Shown in pieces: positions 11,138 to 22,900 of a stretch of DNA of 64,000 nucleotides. How positions within the stretch are numbered: position 1 is the stretch's first letter; every line of letters starts with the position of its first letter. Below the pieces are notes generated by a model that did not search any database, was not told where the DNA came from, and saw only the letters and a program-made list of their open reading frames with translations. Position numbers and translations under genes: made by a program. Source of the stretch: Chrysomallon squamiferum (Eukaryota > Mollusca > Gastropoda > Neomphalida > Peltospiridae); NCBI GenBank assembly GCA_012295275.1, contig CM022670.1, positions 21,998,921 through 22,062,920 on the forward strand, read 5' to 3'.

Positions 11138-12305
11138 TCAGTTGTGAGATGTAGGACAGTTTGCATACACTGAGGAAGATTCAAGATGGAGGAAAGCCAA
11201 GTTGCAGAAGAATACAAAGTCATCCTGAAATACACAGCGATATTTTTGTAAAAAACATTTATCTCTATCTGTCTGTCTGATGTATAATTCTTACATTGAT
11301 AAACCGAATATTCTGATCCGAAAATCAATAAAACATAAATTCTTATATTCTACGAAAAAGTTTTTATTTATATATTTATTTATTTATTTACTATTCTTAT
11401 TTTTATCATTACTGATATTAGTTGTTATTGTACTAGCATTACATAAATCAAAATATTACAAATAACAAGTAACAATCTTTTGTTACCTGGATAGAAAGAT
11501 GATCAGCACTTAATAAATATCATTTATAAGATAATTAAGGTTACATTTTAATAAGACACTACGGATTTTTACCTTGGTGAATGTAACATTAGGAAGTATT
11601 GTTTGCAATCTTCTGATGTTGTTGAAGATCTCAACTTCTGTGTCGAGTTTAGTACCAAACAGAATGTTGTTTGCTATGCACAGCGTTGTGACATTCTTAG
11701 CTTCACATTCTCTGAAACAAATAAGCAAAATAAATAAATAAATACAAATAATCACATGGACACAGATAAAGGCATCAGCATTTTTCTTAAAATATATTAA
11801 ACAATGAAACAGTACAGAAACTAACACTTACCTGTATACAAAAGTGACAGGATGAAACTTCTCTTTTTGTTGTTGTAATATTTCACTGATTGTTCTCAGA
11901 CAGGTTATCAGTGTTACAGAGTCAGTGGTTGGCAACCATCTGTGAATACAGTAATGTTGTATCTCTCGTTTTTCAGTATCACCCTGAAAGTATTAAAGTA
12001 TATAGTATATCTGATGAAGATAATAATCACTACACATTTTTTTATTTCTCTATGATGCAGGTTATAAACAAAATTTACGTATTTCTGATGTACATAATAA
12101 ACAATATATCTATGTGTGATTCATATAGGTAATAGACAATATTTATGTGTTTCTAATATAAATAGTAAACCATATTTACGTGTGTCTCAACTTCCAGTGT
12201 GTTTTCCATTATCTCGTGTGTCACTGAAGTCTGGTGAAGATTTCTCACTGTGACCTTTCCATATTTTACTGATTCGTTCTTCAGAGGAATCAAGTTTACG
12301 CCAGC
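11138..12305 (-). CDS. Receptor-type tyrosine phosphatase, C-terminal D2 pseudophosphatase (5' missing)
   Basis: Four exons: 12180-12305, 11832-11983, 11573-11711, 11138-11224. Frame holds through 504 nt (167 aa plus TGA). The order of conserved blocks is that of a PTP domain: VKYGKVTV, EVETHGDTEKREIQHYC, IHRWLPTTDSVTL, HPVTFVYRECEAKNVTT, LCIANNIL, VEIFNNIRRL, LPNVTFTK and DDFVFFCNL. At the P-loop (normally HCSAGxGRT, or CKDGASRSG in many D2 domains) the Cys is Tyr, the P-loop Arg aligns with Lys and the glycines are gone. The WPD loop is also lost (RWLPTTD). This is therefore a catalytically dead second domain, as D2 domains commonly are. The first PTP domain, membrane segment and ectodomain would lie to the right, in or beyond the N gap. 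The same strand as, and 1.8 kb upstream of, the lectin receptor. Confidence 0.8.
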
Positions 12306-12634
12306 CTGAAGATGAAAATGTTCGATATTACATACAAATGATAATAATATAAATAAAACTGAATAATGTTTAATAAAAAGTCCAATATTTTATTGAGAAA
12401 CAGAATGATGATCACATTTGATGTATACTATTACTAATAAATAATAAAGCTTCAAAATATTTTAACAAAATTGTTATTTGTTTAGCAGAGAGAAATAAAC
12501 AATAAAAATAATAAAAATGTAGCAGACAGTAAATTTAAGAAATGTACAGAATTACATATAATAACAAACTCACGATTCTCCTAACTCATCTAGTTTAATA
12601 TACGTTATCAAATGTTATATACTGATCCTGAAGA

Positions 12635-12834
12635 NNNNNNNNNNNNNNNNNNNNNNNNNNNNNNNNNNNNNNNNNNNNNNNNNNNNNNNNNNNNNNNNNN
12701 NNNNNNNNNNNNNNNNNNNNNNNNNNNNNNNNNNNNNNNNNNNNNNNNNNNNNNNNNNNNNNNNNNNNNNNNNNNNNNNNNNNNNNNNNNNNNNNNNNNN
12801 NNNNNNNNNNNNNNNNNNNNNNNNNNNNNNNNNN
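12635..12834. other. Assembly gap, 200 N
   Basis: Exactly 200 N, a placeholder-like length. Both flanking genes point away from it and both lack their 5' exons. Confidence 1.
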
Positions 12835-13109
12835 TCACACACCTATTTTAATTTCATTATTTTTTTGTTTATTTAATTTCATTATTAGCTTATTTTAATT
12901 TTAATAGATTACGTTTATTTAATTTCATTTTTGATAATCTGTAAAAACAGGTTTTTTTATGAATTTTACTTTCATGTAAAAACATGTTGCACTGTTAGTT
13001 TTAGTTGACACAGGATACTATCAAACAGTAGTTCTGTTCTTTCAGTAATGTGTAATTAAGAACAACACTGAAATAAAGTGAGACATTTTCAAACATTTTA
13101 CATTGTTGC

Positions 13110-13930
13110 ATCATTCTAATATGTAGAACTACTGTTTTAGTTTGATATGTTATTCACATTATTACATTGTTCTAATATGTAGGACTACTAGTTTTAGTTT
13201 GATATGTTATTCACATTGTTACATCATTTTAATATGTAGGACTACTGGTTTTAGTTTGATCTGTTATTCACATTATTACATTGTTCTAATATGTAGGGCT
13301 GCTGGTTTAGTTTGATCTGTTATTCACATTATTACATTGTTCTAATATGTAGGACTACTGGCTTTAGTTTGATCTGTTATTCACATTGTTACATTGTTCT
13401 AATATGTAGGACTACTGGTTTACTATTCACATTATTACATTGTTCTAATATGTTTGGCTTTAGTTTGATCTGTTATTCACATTGTTACATTGTTCTAATA
13501 TGTAGGACTACTGGTTTTAGTTTGATCTGTTATTCACATTATTACATTGTTCTAATATGTAGGACTACTGGTTTTAGTTTGATATGTTATTCACATTGTT
13601 ACATTGTTCTAATATTTAGGACTACTGGTTTAGTTTGATATGTTATTCACATTGTTACATTGTTCTAATATGTAGGACTACTGGCTTTAGTTTGATCTGT
13701 TATTCACATTGTTACATTGTTCTAATATGTAGGACTACTGGTTTTAGTTTGATCTGTTATTCACATTATTACATTGTTCTAATATGTAGGACTACTGGTT
13801 TTAGTTTGATATGTTATTCACATTGTTACATTGTATTAACATGTAGGACTACTGGTTTTAGTTTGATATGTTATTCACATTATTACATTGTTCTAATATG
13901 TAGGACTACTGGTTTTAGTTTGTTCTGTTC
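13110..13930. repeat. 57-bp minisatellite, about 14 copies
   Basis: The unit contains TTTGATCTGTTATTCACAT and TAATATGTAGGACTACTGG. As 57 is a multiple of three, frames stay open for over 100 codons; these are not genes. Some units carry short deletions (for example near 13421). The last unit ends about 70 bases before the first visible lipoxygenase exon. Confidence 0.95.
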
Positions 13931-14000
13931 ATTCATTAATGTAATTATGAAGAATGCTGAAATAAAGTGAACCATTTTAAAAGTGTTGACATTGTTGTAG

Positions 14001-14229
14001 GGTGCAGACAGATGGAGTAATGATCTGTTTTTTGGAAACCAGCGAGTGGCCTGTCTCAACAACTGCATCATTCAACTGTGTACAGCCATTCCAGACAAGT
14101 AATACAGAAATTTAACTTTACATTTCACCAGCCAAAATATTTCTAAATAAATAATTATATATTGCATTTAATTAAAAAAATTCAAAGTTGTTCCATAGAA
14201 TTAATTTTTTGTGATTATTTATATAACAC

Positions 14230-14260
<31 letters not shown>

Positions 14261-15466
14261 CATACATACATGTACACACACATATATATACACACACACA
14301 TATAAAATTACATATATACAGCCAGATATACTCACACATACATAAAAATAGACATACATATCAATACATACACATATTAATACATAATATAAATACACTC
14401 ACAGACAAACAGACAATTAAGTATAACGAGTATTATCGTGTTGCAGACTGGCAGTTACAGAAGAAATGCTCAAACCTCTGCTAGAAGGTCTGAGTCTGGA
14501 GCAAGCCATTCAAGACAAACGTTTGTTTATGTGTGACTACGAAATCCTTACTGGAATACCCTGCAAAGAAGACTTCATTGTAAGCCTGGAGTCATTTCTT
14601 AGTAAACTTCATAGAAATAGATCTCTTCAGACTTCGTTGAATATATAGTAAACATATTAAGAGTTGATCATTTCTAAAGGATTTTATTTTGATAAAAGAG
14701 AAATGACAAGTTTTATTCTTGAAATGCAGTTCTCAACAGTTAAATTTTTTGCACTAATAACAAACAGTTCAAGATAATTCTACAAAATTCATAGGATATA
14801 TTATAACATTTAAACCACCTGTTACTTCTGTATAAATTTATATTTCTAGAACATTTATAATAATTAAATAAATCAATCAATCAATAATGATAATAATAAT
14901 CTTTAAACAATTTATTACTTTGCTTATTACTTTGAATTCGTAGAATCTAATACTCATATAATATTGTTTAACAGAATACAATAGAGTAAGTTATTTAAAG
15001 ATCTTTGTTCTTACAAAGTAATAATACATACAAACAAATCTTTAAATCACTTAATATGTTAAGCAGTTATTTAAACACATGTGTATGTGTATTTGTATGT
15101 AGATATTACTGTGTTTAAATACACATTATGTTTAGTTGCTGTTTTGTTTTTCTCATCCAGTGTCCTGATCCTCTTGGTCTGTTTTTTCTGAATGGAAACA
15201 AGAGACTGGTTCCCATAGCAATCCAACTGTTCCAGAAACCTTCCCCAGACAACCCTGTATGTATCTCTTCTCAGTTTTAATCACCACATTTTTGATTGAA
15301 TCATTTTACAATTAAAACCATTACTTTTAACAGTAATACAGAACTATATTTGTATTTAGTGACCAACAGTCTACAAGTTTTCTTGGTCACCATAAACTAT
15401 AAGTTGTGTATGTCTGTTTGTATGTATATGTATGATTGTGTATATAATATGTGTATGTAATTATGT

Positions 15467-15505
<39 letters not shown>

Positions 15506-15586
15506 AAGTGTGTGTATGTGGATGTCATATATATGTGTGTATATGTATTATGTATCTATGTATGTATATATGTAAAAAATGTGTAA

Positions 15587-15630
<44 letters not shown>

Positions 15631-18483
15631 CATTAGAGAGAAATTATCAGATGACAGAGAATGTGATGTATACTCTTGGGACTTGCATTGATTATCAGCT
15701 AATTTCCCAGCTTATCACCACTGTATGAATGCATTAATGTTAAGTAGATTTTAATTCTAACATTAAGCTGATCATGTGTCCCAGGGCATGTTGATCAAAG
15801 TGGATATTTCTCTCAGGGAACAATTAACACAAACTGTGGACTCACTTAAACATTAATTTGTAATGGTTTAAGAAACCACCAAGTGGCAAATCATTAACAT
15901 TTATTTTGAAACAAGCATAATGTTAGAACATGTACTGGCAAAACATGCATTTATTTTGTTAGCATTTCTTAAAACATATTTTGAAACAGTTGTTTATTTT
16001 GATAGTATTTCTTAGACATATTTTTTTAAAATAAAATTTAATAGTGCTAGAGTTTCCAAAAAAATATTTATTTTGAAATAAGTATTTATTATCTTAGTAT
16101 TTCTAAAACAGTATATTGTGAAACTCTTAAAATGTACTTTGAAACAGTCATTGATTATGTTAGCATTTCTTTCCCTGCTAATGTTGGCACAAACTAAATA
16201 TCAGGATGTTGTTACTGCATCAAGGTAATTTTGTTTGTTATCTAGCACTGATAGTAAAATTAGGAGTAATTTAATATTGAAAATAACAGTTTTCTGCAAT
16301 TTTATGCAAATTATGACATATAATATTTAAAAATTGTTTTAAATTCAGAAATGAACTGCATTTAATTTGGTATTGAAGAAATTAAATATTGTCAATTTAA
16401 TGTAAATCCTGACATACTGATTTCATAAACAGTTGTTTTAAGTTCAGAAATGAATTGTATTTTGTTTAAAACTGAAAATAACAGTATTGTGCAGTTTAAT
16501 ATAAATTTACATTGTGTTGTATTCATAACTGTTTTAAGTTCACAAACAAACTGTATTTTTTATATACCATATATACTTGTGTACAAGGCAACCTTAATAA
16601 TTTTAAGACAAAAATAACTGTTTTAAGTTCACAAACCAAACTGTATATTGTGTTTATATATAATAATAAACAAGTTCTTTTGATTTTTTCAGGTTTTCTC
16701 ACTTTAAAATGATCCAATGTCATTAAACAGAAGAATATCATGTTTTAAAATTTGGTTTTGTTTTTAATTTTTCAAAATGTTTTTTAATGATAAAATTATA
16801 TTTTTGAAAAGCTGAAAGTTGTCCATCCAGTCAAAATCAGCAACAGCTACAAAAGCATTACCTATGTTTAGGTTTGTTACCTTAATATAGTCTCCCAAAA
16901 TTTCTTAATCAGAATATTCACCTACATCTGTAAAATAACATAACTTTTAAGTTCACAAACAAACTGTATGTTGTGTTTAATATAATAATAAACAAGTCCA
17001 TTTTGATTTTTTTCAGGTTTTCTTGCCAACTGAACCACCGAACACCTGGGCTATAGTTACAATGTGGTTTAATCTTGCAGACTGTGTTGTCCACCAGTCA
17101 CTCACTCATTTAGGTTTGTCACTTTTCTTAGTCAGAATATTCACCTACATCAGTAAACAACAGCTGTGTACATCACTTGTTTACAACAGCTGTGTACATC
17201 ACTTGTATACAATGCAGCTGACATGTCAGAACAAAATGACAGACTATTTGTAATTATTTAACGTGTTCTCCAGTGAGTTAGAATTTGTATCAGAATCAGT
17301 ATTTTAATTTGTAACTTTAACCATTTTCTGTTTTCTGGCACTGTTTAGTTTGTCAATACATCGTAGTATTAAAAAAATTCACCTCAATATTGGTGTTGCT
17401 GGCCATATTAAACCCTCACAAAATTGTACCTATCCAACTGCAGATTATACCATCATGATTTTTTATTTTTTATTTTATTAAATTAATCTCTATTTTAATA
17501 TCTAGAGATGTGTTTTCAAACAAAGTCCGTACTAGTCCAAAATATAACCCAGGATATTATAGCTGGGCATGGGCTATTTTATACTCAGAGGTATACTTTG
17601 GACTATACTTTGTAGACAGAATTTTATCTTGAGTTTTTTTTTATGTCTATTGGGGAATATATATATATATATATATATTAATAAATGTTTACTTGTGGCA
17701 GAATGTAGGAAAGTTTGTTTTATGATTTTAATCAATTTAATAAGCTAAAATGTTATTAAATACAATATCTAGCTGCCATTTTGGAATTATTCAAGTTAGG
17801 AAGAATACTGATATGGAAAGAATCAGCATCTTTTTGTCATAAGTTAACATTTCATTAATTTTTTTTAATTATATATCTATCTTACTAAATTATAATTTGT
17901 ATACAGATCCTCTCAAATGATTGTCAACTTTGCAAGATGTTACATAATAAAAATTATTCAGAAAACATACATATTATTAATGGGTTTTTTTTAAATTCAG
18001 GGTACTGCTTATTTAATTTTGTGATTGTTATAAGACTTATTTGTATTAAAGTTGTAAACTGTCATTTATGTTTATTTTTATTTTCTCATTAAATCTATAA
18101 CTATCATTTTCATTTGATACTTTCTCTTTTTTTTTTTTTTTTTTTTTTTTATGTGTGTATGTCCTGCATGTACATGTGACTACATATTTTCTTTAAGTGA
18201 AAATGAATATGAGAGGACACCAAGTTACAAACATTTATTAATTTTGAACTTTTCAAATGCAGGTTATACACATTTGTTGATGGAGGGTGTAACCGTGGCA
18301 ACCCACCGAAACTTGTCCCAATCTCATCCAGTTTTCAAATTACTAGCTCCACATTTTCTCTACCTGATTGCCATTAACAGGTAACATTCATATCCTTGTG
18401 TGTGTGTGTGTGTATGTGTGTGTGTATATATGTATGTATATATATGTATGTGTGTATGTGTGTATGTGAGTATATATGTCTGT

Positions 18484-18523
<40 letters not shown>

Positions 18524-19949
18524 TGGGTGGGTGGTTGGGTGTGTCTGTATGAATGTCCAGAATTTCTCATTGATAAATTTTTATAATTGACTGTTCAAGA
18601 ATTTTGCATGAAATGAAATATATCCTGCATCACAAGACATATCACACATAAACAGCCATTCTGTACAACAAAATATACCAGATAATTAAACCTTGTTTTC
18701 AGTTAAATTAAAAATAGCTGAATATTTTTGTGTTTTTTCAGTCGAGGTCTGCAGACTCTTGTTTCACCAAATGGCTGGGTGGAAAAAGTGATGAACATTG
18801 GAACAGAAGGAATGTTCTATCTAATAAAGAAAGGGTAAATATTTTATTTATTTTCCTTGCATTATAATTAATACATATTTATGAATAGAAATAACAAAAA
18901 CCAGTGATGATAAATAAATATATACACACACATACATATACAAACACACATATACATAAATATTTATAGAGAAAGAAAAATAGATATTTTTATATATGTA
19001 TGTATATATGTATCTACACACTCATACATTTTGTTTCATTTCAAATTCTAAAGTAGTCTAAGTGAGAGGTATAAGATTCATAAATATGTAATGCCTACTA
19101 ATCTGTGAGAAATATGAAGAAACTTTGATTTGCTGTTGTTTTTGAAATTTATTTATTTATTTATTTATTTATGACTATCATTTTATTTTTGTTTATCAAT
19201 TTCTGTGGAGTTAAAAATGTTTGGAGTTAAAATGTTTGTTACAAAAGCAACAGTTGTCTCCCCTGAGTGATATGTTAGTAACTGATATTTTTTGGTATGA
19301 ATATTTCCAAATTCAGTTATAGCACAGAGGTGTGTTAAACTGATTGATAGTGTGAAAAAAAATGTTCTTTACAAAGTAAATTACAACAGATCAAATTTCT
19401 GTCAACCAACTGAACAGTAGAGTTGTCTAGTATTTTATCAGAAAGGTTATTTGCAGAAAATATTAACTTTATTCTTTAAACTTCTTTATTTTACTATACA
19501 GTTATCTTTAAATGTTGTCATTTAAAATTTATAAATTTATATATGAATCTTTTAAAAACAATAAATATAAAGACTGTTTCAAGAGTGGAAAATGATATTA
19601 AACTGTAGTATAACTTTTAAATTATTTGAAATAATAATTACATAAACAGATGTGTATGTGACATTTAATGACACAGACCCAAGTTTTTCTAGTGTAGGTA
19701 GTATTTACAGGACGCTGTTAATTTTTGTAAATAATTATGCTTCTTTGTATTTATAATATTGATAATGAATTACAAAATTGAATCAATAAAAGATAGATTC
19801 TGTAACATTCTCTGACAAACATAAACTGAAAATAATTGCAATCACTTTTTAATAATAAAATAATTATTTATTTATTTATTATTTATCTATATTTTATTTT
19901 ATTTTTTTAATTTTTAATTTTTTTTAATTTTTAAAAAAATATATAATTA

Positions 19950-19996
<47 letters not shown>

Positions 19997-22900
19997 TTTT
20001 TTTTTTTTATATTATGTTTTTAGAGGATTGAGCATTCAATGCTTTTGTAATACTATTTCCTTAAACCTCATTAACAATTCTTGGACTATAGAGTTGTCTT
20101 TCTTTCTTTTTTTTGAAGATGTATTTTTGATGTGGTGTCTAAACAACAGCAAACATGTTCTTAGTTTTTCTTTAAGGAAACACTAGGAAATAGTAAAATA
20201 CGTTTATGTGTGGTAGAGCAGTTTTCCAGTGACTCACTATGTTCATTGTTGCAGGTTGGCTCAGTGGAGAGTGGATGTACAGGGCACTCTCCCAGAGGAA
20301 CTGAAAAGTCGTGGAGTAAGTTTCATTTACTCTAGAACAGAAACCCGCTTTAATTTTGATAGTTACATTTGTTTTAAAACAGTACTAATAAAAATATATT
20401 TTATATTTTAAACAGTACTACTAAAAATAAATTTGTATTTTAAAATAGTACTAATAAAACAGTATTTTAAACAGCACTACTAAAATATATATTTGTATTT
20501 TAAAATAGTACCAGTAACAATACATTTATATTTTAAAATAACTGATAAAAATGCATTTATATTTTAAAAGTATTAACAAAAATATATTTATCTTTTAAAA
20601 TAGTACTAATAGAAATACACTTATATTTTAAAATAACAGACAGAAATATATGTTTTAAAACAACTAATAATAACACTTTTATTTTTTTAAATTGTATTAA
20701 TAAAAATAAAGTATATTATAAAATATCTATAAAAAAAAACATTTATATTTTAAAATAGCACTAATATAAATACTTTTTTTTTTAAATAGTATTAATTGAA
20801 ATACATTTATATTTAAAATAATTTTAAAAAATACATTTGTTTTAAAATAATGCTAATAAAAATACTTTTTTTTTTTAAATTAGTACAAATAAAAATATAT
20901 TTATATTTTAAAATAACACTAACATAAATACATCTTTATATATTTTTTTAAATAACTAATAAAAATACCTTTGATTTAAAATAACCAAAGAAAATTAATA
21001 TATTTTTTAAAATACATCATAAAAATACTTATCATTAATAAAAATACATTTATCTTTTAAAATAACTAATAAAATATATATTTACATGTGCATTTGAAAA
21101 TTAATAATGATAAAAGTTGCATTTATGTTTTAAAATAACAACAATACATTTATCTGTTAAAATAACACAAATAAAAATATTTTAAAATAACAATAATAAA
21201 ATTTATGATAACGTTTCATACACAAGGATTGTTAATAATTTTTTATTTGAAAGGCATGTAAACAGAATAAAAAATAAATTACAGTTTTATAAAATAATTG
21301 TAATTACTGAAAATAACCTTTTAATAAGTTGTAGCTATTTAAAATAATGTATTTATATCTTGTCCTAGAGAACAGTCTTGTATAAGAAATTAACACTTAA
21401 TCAGTTTATATCTGTACAGAGATAAAATTCAGAGTGTTTGATGATTGGTTTATTTCAGTTTACAGACTCCAGCATTCTGCCAGGATACCATTTCCGTGAC
21501 GATGCCTTGCTTCTGTTTGAATGTATTGACAAATACATCAGAAATTACATCAGTCTATATTACAGTAAGAAAATATTTCATACAGTCTGGCAAGACATTT
21601 TTGACTGGATATAGTTTTTTCAAATTGTTGATTATTCTAGTCTGAAGCAAGTGTAACATTCTGTTGAGACATGAAAGTAGAAGATGGTCATGTGTATAAA
21701 TGTATAAACATCTTTGCAACCAGAAGAAATAAAAATATATATATATATATATATTTTACAAATATAATTATCTACCCAGAAAATATGGAGAAATAAAAGT
21801 AGAATACGTTGCAAATTAAAACAATAAAAGGCTTGTCTGCCACTAGGATCTTCTCTTTTTTTTTTATTTCCCTAAAGACCGGAACTCTACAATTAAAATT
21901 GTGAAAAATTCATTCAAAAACTACAAACTGCAATCCAAACTGATATAGAACAAAGATACAAAATGTGTATCCACTTTTATTGTTTATCAAGTTCTAGATA
22001 AAAAATGTTCATGTATTGTTTCAAATGAAGAAAACTCTAAGGTAGGTGTAAGTGTACAATACATGAACAGCTGAGTCAAACTGTTATTTATTTAATTTAT
22101 TCAGAGAAACCCTCGATGATTGAAGGGGACTGGGAACTGCAGGCCTGGGGCAGTGAGCTGGTGCAGGAGAAAGAAAAAGGCGGGGTCGGTTTACTGGTCT
22201 GTATTTAATACTTCTTATAACATTTTTGTTAATGTTCAGTTGAATCAGAATCTAAATATTAGTTTCTCTATAGTGGATTGATACTGGTATATATATTAAT
22301 ATTTTTCATATTTGATGTTTATCACAAAATTATCACAAAGTAATAATATTTAGCTAATAAATGAATAAATAATTAAAAAAAAAAAATTGTTATAAATATA
22401 AATAAAACTACATAAATAAATAAATAAATAAATGAAAATAATAATAATAAAATAAAATAAATAATACGTATGTTTTAGGCAAGTTAATGTTACGAATATT
22501 AGTAGAAGGTAAGAAATGCAGATATTAAGAATTAACATCCATGTTTGTTGTTGACTGTTTTTTCATGGCTTTTTGGTAAAAACTAACATTTTACTTCTTC
22601 TAATAAGATTGGAATTAGTTCAAACATGTTTTATCTGAAAACACAGAAAGACAGACAGACACACACACACACACACACACTACAGAGAATAACTAATAAG
22701 CATGTTTTACTAATTGCTACAGCTGAATATGTCTTAACGTGTTTTAAATTTTCACATTATTCTAAAAATTACCTGTAAACTTCATAAATATTAAATGTTA
22801 AACATGTCACAATCAAATTTAACTACTGTGATTTGTAAAACTTTTATGAATTTCAAATTAAATAATGAAAACAAAAAAATTTGATCTTGAATTCAAAGAT

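Larger units (their letters stand above)
12306..14000. other. Non-coding stretch with assembly gap and minisatellite
   Basis: It contains the N run, a short AT-rich piece and the 57-bp minisatellite. I found neither upstream phosphatase exons nor upstream lipoxygenase exons in the readable bases. Confidence 0.7.

Noticed and set aside
13110-13930. CRISPR-like regular repeats
   Set aside because: Head-to-tail minisatellite without unique spacers in a eukaryotic genome; the same holds for 24860-25420, 61190-62296 and 63340-63655.
13312-13970. Two frames of about 110 codons with 19-residue repeats
   Set aside because: A 57-bp minisatellite unit is divisible by three; an array, not a repeat protein.
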